Shown piece by piece: positions 18,358 to 28,716 of a DNA stretch of 64,000 nucleotides (the stretch's first letter is position 1; every line of letters begins with the position of its first letter). The position numbers and the translations under genes were made by a program. The stretch covers positions 220,257-284,256 of the forward strand of contig JAVJVN010000009.1 in assembly GCA_040221055.1 (NCBI GenBank), written 5' to 3'. A model generated the notes under the pieces. It had not been told where the DNA came from. It saw only the letters and a program-made list of their open reading frames with translations, and did not search any database. The DNA is from Rhodothermales bacterium. Lineage in GTDB: Bacteria; Bacteroidota; Rhodothermia; Rhodothermales; UBA10348.

Positions 18358-18985
18358 GGGTGGGCAACACGTCCAGGATCCGTTCGGTCACGTCAGCCAG
18401 CGATCCCACGCCATCGACTTCACGAAGCAGTCCCCGCTTCGCATACCACTCCGCAACCGGCCACGTCTCCGCGTGATACGTTCGCAATCGGGAGAGCACC
18501 GCTTCAGGTTCGTCATCCGTCCGCTGGACGATGAGGGAAGGGTCCATTCCGGTGGGCGGAGGGTTCAAGTCCGGGCTGAAGCTCTCACCGGTGATCTTGT
18601 TGATGCGGCGGCCCGAAAGTCGCTCCACAATGCGATGGTCCGGAACGTTCAGGCTGATGACGGCATGGAGCGGCGCGTTGGCGTCTTCCAGGAAGGCATC
18701 CAGCCACTCGGCCTGTTGCCGGGTACGGGGGTATCCATCCAGGATGAAGTTCCGGAAGCCGGTGGCTTCGATGGCCTCGTTGGCCAGATCGCGCACGACG
18801 TCATCGGGGACGAGCCCACCGCGATGGACAATCGTCGCCGCCTTCATACCAAGCGGAGTTCCTTCCCGGATGGCCGTACGGATGAGGTTTCCAGTGGAAA
18901 TGATGTCCAGGCCAAATCGCTCCTTGAGCTTTTTCGCCTGCGTACCCTTTCCCGCACCAGGCGGCCCGAACAATACCAATCGCAT
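18350..18985 (-). CDS. adk: Adenylate kinase
   Basis: A 211-residue enzyme catalysing ATP + AMP = 2 ADP. MRLVLFGPPGAGKGTQAKKL is the P-loop, ISTGNLIRTAIREGTPLG the AMP-binding part, and FILDGYPRTRQQAEWL the conserved Asp-Gly-Tyr-Pro-Arg. The LID region begins LSGRRINKITGESFSP and has no zinc cysteines, so it is the long non-zinc form. Length fits. It lies between an NHL lipoprotein gene (30 bases upstream) and the M16 homologue (eight-base overlap). Confidence 0.97.
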   Translation of the reverse strand: MRLVLFGPPGAGKGTQAKKLKERFGLDIISTGNLIRTAIREGTPLGMKAATIVHRGGLVPDDVVRDLANEAIEATGFRNFILDGYPRTRQQAEWLDAFLEDANAPLHAVISLNVPDHRIVERLSGRRINKITGESFSPDLNPPPTGMDPSLIVQRTDDEPEAVLSRLRTYHAETWPVAEWYAKRGLLREVDGVGSLADVTERILDVLPTHA

Positions 18986-19015
18986 GAATTCAACGTGTTG
19001 GGTGGAATCTGCAAG

Positions 19016-19948
19016 TTACGGCAGCCGGTGCAGATGTGTCCGCGATATCACGAGCAGATCCGCGCCTGAGACGGCCGCTCCGCGGCTGTCCATCGAGTCC
19101 GGAAGTTGCCATGCTTCCACGGGTTCAAGCCGTGCGTTGAATACCCACAACACGGGCCCCGTACGTGCGATGAGCCCCGATTGGATCGGGTCTATGAAGA
19201 TGAACGGAATACCGGTCAGTCGCCGGACGGTCACACCGGCACTGCTCAGGACGTGCAGGGTACCGGATGCATCGAGGACAGCCAGGCCGTTCCCGAAACG
19301 GGCCATGTCGACGGGCATGGCCTGTTCAACCAGGTACACAGGGCTCACCTGCTCCCGGATGCGATCCATCCTGAACAGGAACGGCTCTGTGTCCGTCAGG
19401 ATGAACAGTGTACCATCAGCGAGAGCCTGGACGTACCGGACGTCAGCGGGCATCCGCGGCTCCATCTGGATGATTTCCATGATGGCACCGCCCCGGGTGA
19501 AACGCTGGATGCGGCCATTGCCTGTATCGGCCACGCCCAGGATGGATCCCGCGTCCACATCCAACCCCTCCGGCGCCATGAACTGACCTTGATCAGCACC
19601 CGGTCCGCCAAGGATGCTCCACTCCAGGGGCCGATCCGCATGCGGGTCTGCATACAGGATGGCGTGCCGACCAGCATCAGAAACATGGATGCGCCCCCGC
19701 GCATCAGCAACAATGGCACGCGCGTCCAGGAACGTCCCGGGACGCGCGTCCGGGGAGGTCAAACGGACGGGCACGTGTGACCAATCCTCGATCGTCCAGA
19801 CTTCGACCGGCACACGCCCTGAATGGGACGCCATCGGGGATCGTTCGGCGCATCCGGACAGCAGAACGGCCATGACGCCGGTCAGCAGGATGACCACTAC
19901 GCCGACCAGCTGCCGGATTGAAGCGTCCGGTGCACGAGCGGCGCTCAC
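19016..19948 (-). CDS. Lipoprotein with NHL-type beta-propeller
   Basis: A 310-residue predicted lipoprotein. A signal segment with LLSGC puts the lipidated cysteine at residue 33. The mature region has repeated blades of the NHL/6-bladed propeller type: [40 protein letters not shown] and [11 protein letters not shown] are the clearest, and later ones are degenerate. Such propellers usually mediate binding, and no enzymatic residues are recognisable. Its ATG overlaps the purD stop, so it is co-translated with a purine gene without an obvious functional link. Confidence 0.8.
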   Translation of the reverse strand: MSAARAPDASIRQLVGVVVILLTGVMAVLLSGCAERSPMASHSGRVPVEVWTIEDWSHVPVRLTSPDARPGTFLDARAIVADARGRIHVSDAGRHAILYADPHADRPLEWSILGGPGADQGQFMAPEGLDVDAGSILGVADTGNGRIQRFTRGGAIMEIIQMEPRMPADVRYVQALADGTLFILTDTEPFLFRMDRIREQVSPVYLVEQAMPVDMARFGNGLAVLDASGTLHVLSSAGVTVRRLTGIPFIFIDPIQSGLIARTGPVLWVFNARLEPVEAWQLPDSMDSRGAAVSGADLLVISRTHLHRLP

Positions 19949-21255
19949 TGCGATGAATTTCCCGACGCACCCGATCGCCGGAGCAGTCCCTTGCGCCCGA
20001 TATCGGTCCGATGCTGGGCTCCTTCGAATGAAACCAGTGACACCCCCGTGTAGACCCGTGACAAGGCACCTTCCAAGCTCGGCGCGTGCGCCGCGACCGC
20101 CAGAACGCGCCCTCCGCTCGTGCGAAGAACCCCGTCGGCGTCCCGGATCGTACCCGCATGGAATACCATGGTACCCGGCAGTTGCCCGGCCATGTCTATC
20201 CCCGAAATCGGGAAGCCTTTTTCATACGCTCCGGGGTAGCCGGCGGAGGCCATGACGACACAGGCGGCTGCACCATCGCGCAACTCCACTTCCAGATCGG
20301 ACAGGGTGCCATTGGCCACGGCCTCGAAGACGGTAAGCGCATCCGTTTTGAGCAACGGCAGGATAACCTGCGTTTCAGGATCCCCGAGTCGACAATTGTA
20401 CTCCACGACTTTAGGACCCTCGTTTGTAATCATGAGCCCCACATACAGGATACCCGAATACGGGGCGCCCTCCGCGGCCATTCCCTCCAGCGTCGGTCGG
20501 ACGATGGTTTCCACGACCGTCGCAGAAAGATCCGGTGTCATGACCGGCGCCGGTGCATAGGCCCCCATGCCGCCCGTATTCGGACCCGTATCGTCATCTC
20601 CAATCCGCTTATGGTCCTGTGCCGGCGACAGCAAGGCGAAATCCTTTCCGTCGGTGAGTACGAACACGCTGGCTTCCTCCCCCTCCATGAAGGCTTCCAC
20701 CACTATTTCATCGGCTGCGTCACCGAGGGCGTTGGCATCCAGCAACTCGGAAAGTGCCGTGCGTGCCTCGTCCTTCGTCAAACATACCAGGGCCCCCTTG
20801 CCGGCGGCAAGACCGCTGGCCTTTATGACGATGGGGGCACCCTCCTGTTCAATCCAGGCGCTGGCCTCGGCTGCTTCGTTGCGCCTGAACGTACGCGAAG
20901 CCGCTGTCGGGATGTCGTGCCGGTCCATGAACGCTTTGGCAAAGGCCTTGCTGCCTTCAAGCCGGGCCGCCGCCTTGTCCGGACCTACGACCGGGATGGA
21001 GGCAGCCCTGAGCGCATTCGCCAGTCCATCCACCAACGGTTGTTCAGGACCGATAATGACCAGCCCGATCCCGTTTGACCGGACGTGTTCAATGACGGCG
21101 CCATGGTCGCCGATGTCCAACTGGACATTGGTTGCCAGATCAGCCGTACCGGCATTGCCCGGTGCAACGTGGATGACCGGCTGACGGGGACTTTGTGCGA
21201 GCGACCATGCGAGCGCATGTTCGCGCCCCCCGCTTCCAAGGATGAGTACGTTCAT
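19945..21255 (-). CDS. purD: Phosphoribosylamine--glycine ligase (GAR synthetase) PurD
   Basis: A 436-residue ATP-grasp enzyme that makes glycinamide ribonucleotide in purine synthesis. [17 protein letters not shown] is the family N-terminus. [37 protein letters not shown] (the ATP lysine region) and [20 protein letters not shown] follow in order, and [13 protein letters not shown] supplies metal ligands. Normal length; the C-terminus has about ten extra residues. purD is apart from purK and purE here. Both its start (with the carbonic anhydrase stop) and its stop (with the lipoprotein start) are ATGA overlaps. Confidence 0.97.
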   Translation of the reverse strand: MNVLILGSGGREHALAWSLAQSPRQPVIHVAPGNAGTADLATNVQLDIGDHGAVIEHVRSNGIGLVIIGPEQPLVDGLANALRAASIPVVGPDKAAARLEGSKAFAKAFMDRHDIPTAASRTFRRNEAAEASAWIEQEGAPIVIKASGLAAGKGALVCLTKDEARTALSELLDANALGDAADEIVVEAFMEGEEASVFVLTDGKDFALLSPAQDHKRIGDDDTGPNTGGMGAYAPAPVMTPDLSATVVETIVRPTLEGMAAEGAPYSGILYVGLMITNEGPKVVEYNCRLGDPETQVILPLLKTDALTVFEAVANGTLSDLEVELRDGAAACVVMASAGYPGAYEKGFPISGIDMAGQLPGTMVFHAGTIRDADGVLRTSGGRVLAVAAHAPSLEGALSRVYTGVSLVSFEGAQHRTDIGRKGLLRRSGASGNSSQ

Positions 21256-21800
21256 GGTTTCGGCGTATAGAATGGATTCTCTGGTGGCACGTCGATTCCC
21301 AACTGGATATTCTTGTACCGTACGTAGTTGCGGGCATAGTGACTTATCGACTCCACTTCCGCATCGGTCAGCTGGCGTACAATGCGCGCCGGGTTGCCGA
21401 ACACCATCGACCGTGGAGGAATTACGGTGCCTCCGGTGACCAGTGCACCTGCTCCTACAATGGAGTGGTGACCGACGACAGCCTTGTCCAGGATGATGCT
21501 TCCCATTCCGATAAGAACGTCATCCTCTATCGTACACCCGTGCACGATGGCGCCGTGACCGACCGTAACGCCTGACCCGATGCTTGTCGGAGCCGAATGA
21601 TGCGTCACATGGACAACTGCATTGTCCTGGATGTTCGTCCTGTCCCCAATGCGTATCCAGTTCACATCACCACGGAGTACCGCGCCGAACCAGAATCCGG
21701 CATCGTCCCCGGCAACGATATCACCGGTCAACGTGGCCGTATCGGCTACGAATGCGCGCTCACCCAAAACGGGCGTGCGACCTATGAAAGAATGGATCAT
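21252..21800 (-). CDS. Gamma-carbonic anhydrase family protein
   Basis: A 182-residue left-handed beta-helix protein of the gamma-carbonic anhydrase/CaiE-like family. Hexapeptide repeats run through residues 15-140 ([44 protein letters not shown]). The three metal-ligand histidines are placed as in the family, in VVHVTHH and in [10 protein letters not shown] (five residues apart). [11 protein letters not shown] is the usual end of the helix. The ATG at 21800 fits the family start; an upstream GTG would add 22 unsupported residues that overlap mutS. Carbonic anhydrase activity is plausible but many members are uncharacterised. Confidence 0.9.
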   Translation of the reverse strand: MIHSFIGRTPVLGERAFVADTATLTGDIVAGDDAGFWFGAVLRGDVNWIRIGDRTNIQDNAVVHVTHHSAPTSIGSGVTVGHGAIVHGCTIEDDVLIGMGSIILDKAVVGHHSIVGAGALVTGGTVIPPRSMVFGNPARIVRQLTDAEVESISHYARNYVRYKNIQLGIDVPPENPFYTPKP

Positions 21801-21813
21801 GTCGGGGTCCGGT

Positions 21814-24492
21814 TCAGGTGTCCGAGAGCTTCTTCTGGAGTTCGGCAAGGCGCTGCAGGGCCTCAAGGGGTGTCGTCATGTCCACATCCAGCCGGCGCAA
21901 TCCGTCAAGCACGTCCTCCTCCGACGATGTCAGACCGGGTACTGCGGGAGAACGGCCCGGCGCGGGAGCCGGCGCTGGTGCGAGGGGTGCGAACAGGTTC
22001 ATCTGGGGTTCGGCGGCCATCGGTACCGGCGCTGGAGGCTTGTTTTCGAGTTCATTCAGAATGATCCGGGAGCGCTTCAGCAGCGGGCCGGGAAGTCCCG
22101 CCATGCGGGCCACTTCTATCCCATAGGAATGATCCGCTCCGCCAGGGACCATCTTCCGAAGGAAAATCACGCGTCCATCGTGTTCCTGGACCTGGATCCG
22201 ATAGGATTTGACACGCTCAAGCTGATCCTCCAGCACATTGAGCTCGTGATAGTGTGTGGCAAACATGGTCCGGGCGGCCACCCTCGGGGTATCGTGGAGG
22301 TACTCCACGATGGCCCACGCAATGGAGAGTCCGTCGAACGTACTCGTGCCCCGACCCACCTCATCCAACAGGATGAGCGACTTCGCCGATGCGTTGTTCA
22401 GGATGTTGGCGGTCTCGTTCATTTCCACAAGGAACGTGCTCTCGCCGGCAGCGAGGTTGTCCGAAGCACCAACCCGGGTGAAGATCCGATCGACAAGGCC
22501 GATCCGGGCTTGCTTTGCAGGAACGAACGCACCGACCTGTGCCAACAGCACAATCAACCCGGTCTGACGGAGCACTACGCTCTTTCCCGCCATGTTGGGT
22601 CCCGTTACCAACAGGATCTGCTCCGTGTCCGCGTCCATGCGGACCGAATTCGGAATGAACGGCTCACCTGGGGGCAACGCGTGTTCAACGACGGGATGCC
22701 TTCCGTCCTCGATATCAAGTTCGGAGCCCTCGTGCATCTCGGGACACACGTGGCGTTCCTCCACGGCCGTCTCTGCAAAGGAGCACAGGACATCAAGGGT
22801 CGCAACGAGTTGAGCGTTCGCCTGGAGAATGGACGCGAACGAGGCCACGTGATCCCGGACCTCCGAAAACAAGACCGCTTCGAGCTGGATCAGCCTGTCC
22901 TCGGCACCCAGGATTTTCTCTTCATAATCCTTGAGTTCCTGCGTGATGTACCGCTCCGCATTGACCAGCGTCTGTTTCCGGATCCACGCTGCCGGCACTT
23001 TGTCCTTGTGGGCATTCGTGACCTCGAGATAATATCCGAAGACCTTGTTGAAACCGATCTTGAGCGATGAAATGCCGGTCCGTTCGGATTCGGTTTGCTG
23101 GAGTCGGGCGAGCCAATCCTTTCCGCCTGTGGAGATGGCCCGGAGTTCATCCAGTTCCGCATGGTATCCGGAACGGATGACCCCGCCGTCCTTGAGTTGG
23201 GCCGGAGGCTCATCCACCAGGGCCCGGGAAACGAGCTCGACCACGTCCGGGCACGGTTCAAGCCCGTGGGCGATGGCATCCAGCGCGTGGGCCGATGCAC
23301 GCTCCAGACCTTCCCGAATGGGCGGTATCTGCAACAAGGCCTCCTTGAGCCCCGAAATGTCCCTGGGGGATGCGCGGCCGGTGCAGGCGCGCGCCACCAT
23401 CCGCTCCAGATCTCCGATGGGGCGAAGCAAGGTCCGGAGGTTCGTACGGAGGGACCGGGAGGCAACCAGATCGCGAACCGCCTCCTGGCGTTTCTGGATG
23501 GCCGCCAGCTCACGAAGCGGTCGAACCAGCCACTGTCGCAACATACGTCCCCCCATGGGCGTGAGCGTACGATCCATGATCGAAACCAGCGATCCCTCCT
23601 CACCTGCGTGCATGGACGATACCAATTCCAGGTTGCGCCGCGTCTGCCGGTCCAGCATCATGTACGCGTGGCTCTCGTAGGCTTCCAATCGCTGCATGTG
23701 CGGCAAGAGCCCTTTCTGCGTCTCCGTGAGATAATGGAGCAACGCCCCTGCCGCGACTTGCCCAAGCGCGTACTCCTCTACGCCGAACCCCTTGAGTGAA
23801 TGCGTCTGGAAATGACTCGTAAGCGTTTCCCGCGCCTGATCGGCAGTGAACACCCAGTCATCGAGTGGCGTGATGATTGCCCGGTCGAATCCTGCCTTCT
23901 GGACCGCGGGGATGCGGGATTTGATGCACAGGATTTCTGCGGGAGCGACGGATGCCAGGAAGGATGCGAGGGATGCCTCCGGGACTTCCGCGAGCTTGAA
24001 CTCTCCGGTCGATGCGTCGGCAAAGGCCACACCGGCAATCGGGCCTGCGTCCGCACGTGATCCCCTTCCTACGTGAACCGCGGCCACGAACGTGGACTGT
24101 TTGGGCGTCAGTAGATTGTCCCGGAGCGCCACACCCGGTGTGACGATCTCCACCACATCCCGTCGAACAATGGTTTTTGCTGTCTTCGGGTCTTCGACCT
24201 GCTCGCAAATGGCTACGCGATACCCCGCCCGGACAAGTTTGGGCAGATACGTGTCCAGCGAGTGGTATGGGAATCCGGCAAGGGCCACATCCGAAGCCGC
24301 CCCGTTCGATCGCTTCGTGAGGGTGATACCCAAAGCCTTATGGGCTTCACGGGCATCGTCGCCGAACGTTTCGTAGAAATCCCCCATCCGGAACAGCAGG
24401 ATGGTCCCCGGATGCTGCTTCTTGATGGAGAAATACTGCCGCATGAGAGGGGTCTGTCCCTTCATCGGTTTCGAGGCGGCCGTATCGCTCAT
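21814..24492 (-). CDS. mutS: DNA mismatch repair protein MutS
   Basis: An 892-residue MutS1. Domain I carries the mismatch-reading Phe-x-Glu in RMGDFYETFGDDA near residue 39. The connector, lever and clamp domains follow. The ATPase domain has P-loop VTGPNMAGKSVVLRQ near 635, LILLDEVGRGTSTFDGLSIA and ATHYHEL. It ends with a short helical tail (LEALQRLAELQKKL). The ATG at 24492 is chosen because MxQYFxIKxQHP must lie near the N-terminus; the frame extends 104 codons further with no MutS-like sequence. It starts 44 bases after the DUF5686 gene. Confidence 0.97.
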   Translation of the reverse strand: MSDTAASKPMKGQTPLMRQYFSIKKQHPGTILLFRMGDFYETFGDDAREAHKALGITLTKRSNGAASDVALAGFPYHSLDTYLPKLVRAGYRVAICEQVEDPKTAKTIVRRDVVEIVTPGVALRDNLLTPKQSTFVAAVHVGRGSRADAGPIAGVAFADASTGEFKLAEVPEASLASFLASVAPAEILCIKSRIPAVQKAGFDRAIITPLDDWVFTADQARETLTSHFQTHSLKGFGVEEYALGQVAAGALLHYLTETQKGLLPHMQRLEAYESHAYMMLDRQTRRNLELVSSMHAGEEGSLVSIMDRTLTPMGGRMLRQWLVRPLRELAAIQKRQEAVRDLVASRSLRTNLRTLLRPIGDLERMVARACTGRASPRDISGLKEALLQIPPIREGLERASAHALDAIAHGLEPCPDVVELVSRALVDEPPAQLKDGGVIRSGYHAELDELRAISTGGKDWLARLQQTESERTGISSLKIGFNKVFGYYLEVTNAHKDKVPAAWIRKQTLVNAERYITQELKDYEEKILGAEDRLIQLEAVLFSEVRDHVASFASILQANAQLVATLDVLCSFAETAVEERHVCPEMHEGSELDIEDGRHPVVEHALPPGEPFIPNSVRMDADTEQILLVTGPNMAGKSVVLRQTGLIVLLAQVGAFVPAKQARIGLVDRIFTRVGASDNLAAGESTFLVEMNETANILNNASAKSLILLDEVGRGTSTFDGLSIAWAIVEYLHDTPRVAARTMFATHYHELNVLEDQLERVKSYRIQVQEHDGRVIFLRKMVPGGADHSYGIEVARMAGLPGPLLKRSRIILNELENKPPAPVPMAAEPQMNLFAPLAPAPAPAPGRSPAVPGLTSSEEDVLDGLRRLDVDMTTPLEALQRLAELQKKLSDT

Positions 24493-24536
24493 TCCATGGG
24501 TCGTGTTGCGTGGGGGAAGTCTCCAAAATACGGTAC

Positions 24537-26858
24537 TCAGAAGATCCGTGAAATCGAAAGCCCGGGAACGAAGGCGGATCGATCCAGACGCCATGTGGCA
24601 TCCAACCGGACCAGGGCAAACAACCCGGACAGGGAAACGCCCAGTTCCTGGTGGATGCCATCGGTTGCCCGGTCGCCGGCTGGATGTCCGGCCGGCAGCC
24701 ACGCGGTTCCGTGAGCGCCATGCACAATCACGTTCAGGTGTCGCCGGACCATGGCGTCCCATCCAAGCCATTCGAAAGGAAGGGTCCGGAAGGTGTGTTC
24801 CCACGCGAACAATGCATATCGGGTGCCCTCATACGGACGATCCGGACGAGTGCGCAATCCTCCGAAGGAGGAGAATCTCCCGGAGCCATCCACGTGGCCC
24901 AGCCGAACCAGCGGGACGTCATTGCCTGCACGTCCTGCGGCCAAACGGATATCGAATGCAGGAGGCAGCAACCGTCGACGATGGAACGTCGGGATCCGCC
25001 AGAGCAGTTCACCGTCCACTCGCGTGTAACGGGTGTTTACACCCCGCTCCAGCAACACGGACAGTCGCCGCTGCGCCGCGAACGCACGCGGCGCATATTC
25101 CCACGTCCGATCCAGCCCGACGCTCACGCGCTGCAGCCGCTCCCCGGGAACGGACAGATTCGGGATTTCAGGCAGGGTCCGCCCGAGGAAGGTCTGCCGG
25201 ATCCGTTGCGGGACGCTTTCATGGGTATGCGAATGGAAAGCGGAGGAGAGTTGCCATTGCTTGATGTCCAAGGTCAACCCCAGCGTCACGCCCTCCCTGT
25301 GGACATAGTCGAAGTAATCGGTTTCGCCGGCCAGGACCGCGAGCGAGTTGAACAGGGGACCGTGCAGCCGGCCTGGATTCCGGATGACGACGCCACGATC
25401 CCAGCGGACCTGTCCCCCGATCCGGCCCTGCCGTTCCAACGCCAGGCTCCCGGACCATGCCGATGATGCCTGACTGAAGGCCAAGCGTCCACCCACATCG
25501 AACTGTCCTGGCATCCGTACGTGGGACCACTGGCCGAAATGCCCCCCCTCCACCCGGTTCACCCAGATCTCGGGCGTCACGCGGATGCGACCCAGGGCAC
25601 CCGGGAGCGAACGTCCGGACGAAGCCGAGCCGGAAGAGCCACTGCCCCCGCCCACCGATGCCAGGCGACCCAACATGCCTCCCGGCTCGAACGCCTTCTC
25701 CATGGTGAGTGTCGAGTCGATGTTCGCGTAGGCCAGGCGCTCCCGTTCGGTCAGTGGTACCGTCGCCATGTCCGCCGGCCGCAAGCGGCCGGCGGACATG
25801 CTGTCCACGACCACCAGGTCGTCCGATCGGTACAAGGAATCCGGCAAGGGCGCGTTGATCTCGAATCCGGACAGTTGGGACAATTGGCGCAGACGGAAGG
25901 TGGGAAACGACAGCAGGGGCCCGAGCGCGATATCGATGTCGGCCTCGGACGTCAAACCGATCGGAAGCCAGTGTCGCCCACCGAATTGAGAAAATTGCTG
26001 CTGATAGCTGATATCAAAGCGATCCACCGGTGGCGGAAACAGGAAGGATTGGCCCGGGCGCAGTTCGACGGACAGCATGGCCCAGGCCTCATCCAACACG
26101 GAAATGCGCCCGACGAATCCCGATCCGGTCCGGCGGCGGGGCTCCACCCGAATGTCGTACACGACCGAGGAATCGATGGACCTCAAGGTGTCCAACCGGA
26201 ACGTATAGTGCTCCAGCGCATCGGGATGCGTGACACCCATCAGGGAGTGGCCCGCGACGTCCACATTGTCATCATACAGGTTGACGACCAGCATGGCGGC
26301 CGGAAGGAGCTCTGTCACCTCGGCATTTGCCGTGTTCTCCTGCCAGATGGAGACCTCGCGGAATCCCCTTGTACGATCCCAGTGTGCGCGGGTATAGCTT
26401 TCCCAGATGGACACGATGCCCGTGTCGTTTTCCAGACGGAATCGATTGTAGGCGTTCCCGATCCACGTTTCCAGGTCCTGCCGCGTTTCCTGTTTCCGTG
26501 CGATGACCTGGCGCATGATCCGGATGGCGGGATCTTCGGCCGTGATTTCGAGGACGGGCATCTCGATGGAACTGGGCTCCATGCGAATGGTCAGCGGACG
26601 ACCGGGATCGGCATCCAGTGGCAGAATCACGGTCCGGTACCCGATGTGACGGATTTCAAATTCGACCGGAAAGGTCGCCACGGATAGTTCGAATTGCCCC
26701 TCGGCGTTCACCATGGTGCCCGTCCAGCTTTCACGGACCTGGACGGTAGCACCGACCAGGGGTTCACCCGACTCCGCGTCGGTGACCATGCCACGAATAG
26801 TGGGCAATCCGGACGAGGAGAAGCCCACCACGAGGAGCAGGACGGCCAGGATGTTCAT
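24537..26858 (-). CDS. DUF5686/carboxypeptidase-regulatory-like domain outer-membrane protein
   Basis: A 773-residue exported protein. After a short signal peptide (ILAVLLLVVGFSSSG) comes a carboxypeptidase D regulatory-like domain (IRGMVTDAESGEPLVGATV, residues 20-100). The DUF5686 region follows from about 105 (IRIMRQVIARKQ, NAYNRFRLENDTGIVSIWES). The C-terminal half has amphipathic strands and ends in phenylalanine (LSISRIF), as outer-membrane barrels do. ATG at 26858 is chosen because the signal peptide starts there. Function is unknown. It lies between a PAP2 phosphatase and mutS, 31 and 44 bases away. Confidence 0.83.
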   Translation of the reverse strand: MNILAVLLLVVGFSSSGLPTIRGMVTDAESGEPLVGATVQVRESWTGTMVNAEGQFELSVATFPVEFEIRHIGYRTVILPLDADPGRPLTIRMEPSSIEMPVLEITAEDPAIRIMRQVIARKQETRQDLETWIGNAYNRFRLENDTGIVSIWESYTRAHWDRTRGFREVSIWQENTANAEVTELLPAAMLVVNLYDDNVDVAGHSLMGVTHPDALEHYTFRLDTLRSIDSSVVYDIRVEPRRRTGSGFVGRISVLDEAWAMLSVELRPGQSFLFPPPVDRFDISYQQQFSQFGGRHWLPIGLTSEADIDIALGPLLSFPTFRLRQLSQLSGFEINAPLPDSLYRSDDLVVVDSMSAGRLRPADMATVPLTERERLAYANIDSTLTMEKAFEPGGMLGRLASVGGGSGSSGSASSGRSLPGALGRIRVTPEIWVNRVEGGHFGQWSHVRMPGQFDVGGRLAFSQASSAWSGSLALERQGRIGGQVRWDRGVVIRNPGRLHGPLFNSLAVLAGETDYFDYVHREGVTLGLTLDIKQWQLSSAFHSHTHESVPQRIRQTFLGRTLPEIPNLSVPGERLQRVSVGLDRTWEYAPRAFAAQRRLSVLLERGVNTRYTRVDGELLWRIPTFHRRRLLPPAFDIRLAAGRAGNDVPLVRLGHVDGSGRFSSFGGLRTRPDRPYEGTRYALFAWEHTFRTLPFEWLGWDAMVRRHLNVIVHGAHGTAWLPAGHPAGDRATDGIHQELGVSLSGLFALVRLDATWRLDRSAFVPGLSISRIF

Positions 26859-26889
26859 GTCCGAAAGGCAATTAATTGAATGGCGGAGG

Positions 26890-27510
26890 TCAGCGCTGAA
26901 CCGCGCTGACGACCAGATGTGCCGCAACGCCTGCACCCACACCCAGAACCGCCCCTGCCAGGACATCTCCCGGGTGATGCACACCCAGCCAGACCCGCGA
27001 AACGCCGACCGATGCGGCCCATGCAGAACTGCCCCCGGCAACCCATGCCGACCGGCTCTCCAGGGACAGTGCCGTCGCCAGCGCGGTCGCCATGGCCATG
27101 TGGCCCGACGGCAGGGACGCGTCCGGCGAAAGGTGCCGGGTGCCGGGATAGCCCGGACGGGGCCGGACATGCGACCAGCGCGCATACGGGCGTTCCCGAC
27201 CGGAGATGCGTTTCCAGACCAAGGCCCCGGCCAGCGCGGTTGCCATGGACAGGCCGGTCGAGGCGGCCGGACCCCGCTCTCCCAGCGCGAACAACACCGG
27301 AGCCGTTCCCAGGAAGACCGGATAGGCGGAGCGATCGACCGTGCCCAACCAGACGGACGCCGAACGGGACTCCCATGAATGGACCCGGAAGAACAATCGC
27401 GCGTCCATACCCAGCGAGTCCGTCCGGGGTACCTGTGCCTGGACCGACACTGACCCGATCAGCCCCACCACGACCAAGACCGGGATCAGCCTGACGCCGA
27501 TCGAACGCAT
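26890..27510 (-). CDS. PAP2-family phosphatase, membrane or exported
   Basis: A 206-residue protein. An N-terminal hydrophobic segment (VRLIPVLVVVGLIGSVSVQAQ) may be a signal peptide. The three acid-phosphatase motifs are complete: KRISGRERP near residue 108, LPSGHMAMA near 140 and SRVWLGVHHPGDVL near 177, giving the Lys/Arg, Ser-Gly-His and Arg/His-Asp catalytic set. Family members dephosphorylate lipid phosphates such as undecaprenyl pyrophosphate or phosphatidate; the substrate here is unknown. ATG at 27510 gives the signal peptide directly. It follows recA by 26 bases. Confidence 0.88.
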   Translation of the reverse strand: MRSIGVRLIPVLVVVGLIGSVSVQAQVPRTDSLGMDARLFFRVHSWESRSASVWLGTVDRSAYPVFLGTAPVLFALGERGPAASTGLSMATALAGALVWKRISGRERPYARWSHVRPRPGYPGTRHLSPDASLPSGHMAMATALATALSLESRSAWVAGGSSAWAASVGVSRVWLGVHHPGDVLAGAVLGVGAGVAAHLVVSAVQR

Positions 27511-27536
27511 GATTGCCCGATATGGCCGAGGACCAC

Positions 27537-28595
27537 TCAGTTCATGACCTCCTCTTCGTCCTCCACATCCTCTTCCACCCCGTTGACGGCGGTCACAGGC
27601 ATCATGCCGAGTGCATCCTTGACGCGTTCCGAAATTTCGGCCCGAAGCGATTCGTTGTCGGTCAACCACTGCTTCGTGGCATCCCGACCCTGTCCGATCT
27701 TGATGTCGCCATACGAATACCAGGAGCCGGACTTCGTGATGATGTCGTGCTCCACGCCCAGATCCACCAATTCACCGCGGGAGGAAATCCCCTCGTTGTA
27801 GATGATGTCAAATTCAGCTTGGCGAAACGGCGGGGCGACCTTGTTCTTGACCACCTTGACGCGCGTCCGGTTGCCCGTAACGTCGGCACCTTCCTTGATG
27901 GCGCCAATCCGTCGGATGTCCATCCGGATGGATGCGTAGAATTTCAGCGCGCGGCCGCCGGACGTGGTTTCCGGGCTTCCGAACATCACACCGATCTTTT
28001 CCCGGATCTGGTTGATGAAAATGAGCGCCGTTTTCGTCCGGTTGATGGAGCCCGTGAGCTTCCTGAGGGCCTGACTCATGAGACGCGCCTGGAGGCCGAC
28101 GTGACTGTCCCCCATTTCCCCCTCGATCTCCGCCCGGGGCACGAGGGCCGCAACGGAATCGATGACGATGACATCCAGGGCACCGCTCCGGAGCAGCGTA
28201 TCGCAAATGTTGAGTGCATCTTCTCCCGTGTCGGGCTGCGAGACCAGCAAGTGGTCGATGTCCACGCCGAGTTTTCCGGCATAGGACGCATCGAAGGCAT
28301 GTTCCGCATCGATGAACGCACACGCGCCGCCCTTCTTCTGGGCCTCGGCAATGATATGGGTTGCCAGCGTGGTCTTGCCCGAAGACTCGGGACCATAGAT
28401 CTCGATCACGCGGCCGCGCGGGATGCCTCCCACGCCGAGCGCAGCATCGAGCGCCAGCGATCCTGTGGAAATGGCATCAATGGCAACCTGGGGAGAATCG
28501 CCGAGACGCATGATGGCGCCTTTTCCGAACTGTTTCTCAATCTGCTTCAGCGCCAGGTCGAGCGCGCGGGTCTTGGCAGTGTCCTGGGTACTCAT
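27537..28595 (-). CDS. recA: Recombinase RecA
   Basis: A 352-residue strand-exchange ATPase. [16 protein letters not shown] is the N-terminal polymerisation part; the P-loop [13 protein letters not shown] lies near residue 63. [20 protein letters not shown] and loop L2 [19 protein letters not shown] follow, and the C-terminus is acidic ([12 protein letters not shown]), as usual. No intein. ATG at 28595 begins the conserved protein; 29 upstream codons in frame lie in the intergenic region. Two direct repeats lie 50-70 bases upstream. No LexA gene or recognisable SOS box was seen. Confidence 0.98.
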   Translation of the reverse strand: MSTQDTAKTRALDLALKQIEKQFGKGAIMRLGDSPQVAIDAISTGSLALDAALGVGGIPRGRVIEIYGPESSGKTTLATHIIAEAQKKGGACAFIDAEHAFDASYAGKLGVDIDHLLVSQPDTGEDALNICDTLLRSGALDVIVIDSVAALVPRAEIEGEMGDSHVGLQARLMSQALRKLTGSINRTKTALIFINQIREKIGVMFGSPETTSGGRALKFYASIRMDIRRIGAIKEGADVTGNRTRVKVVKNKVAPPFRQAEFDIIYNEGISSRGELVDLGVEHDIITKSGSWYSYGDIKIGQGRDATKQWLTDNESLRAEISERVKDALGMMPVTAVNGVEEDVEDEEEVMN

Positions 28596-28644
28596 GGATA
28601 TCGTCGATTTTCTGGTGATGGCAGGCGTGTACGGGAATATACGC

Positions 28645-28663
28645 ACACATGACACACACATGA
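28645..28663 (-). promoter_or_regulatory. Direct repeat ACACATGA upstream of recA
   Basis: ACACATGA occurs at 28645-28652 and 28656-28663 on the + strand, 11 bases apart, so on the same helical face. The pair lies in the 121-base cinA-recA gap, 50-70 bases ahead of the recA ATG. A TATATT box lies between the repeats and the ATG. Spacing and position suit a regulator site, but no matching regulator is known to me. Confidence 0.3.
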
Positions 28664-28716
28664 TAGGGGCCACGTGTGACAACTGTATGACACCCGTGAT
28701 TTATTTATATAACCCG

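Noticed and set aside
21622-23070. A 482-codon open frame on the + strand
   Set aside because: Antisense shadow of mutS; the mutS ATPase motifs fall in the same interval.
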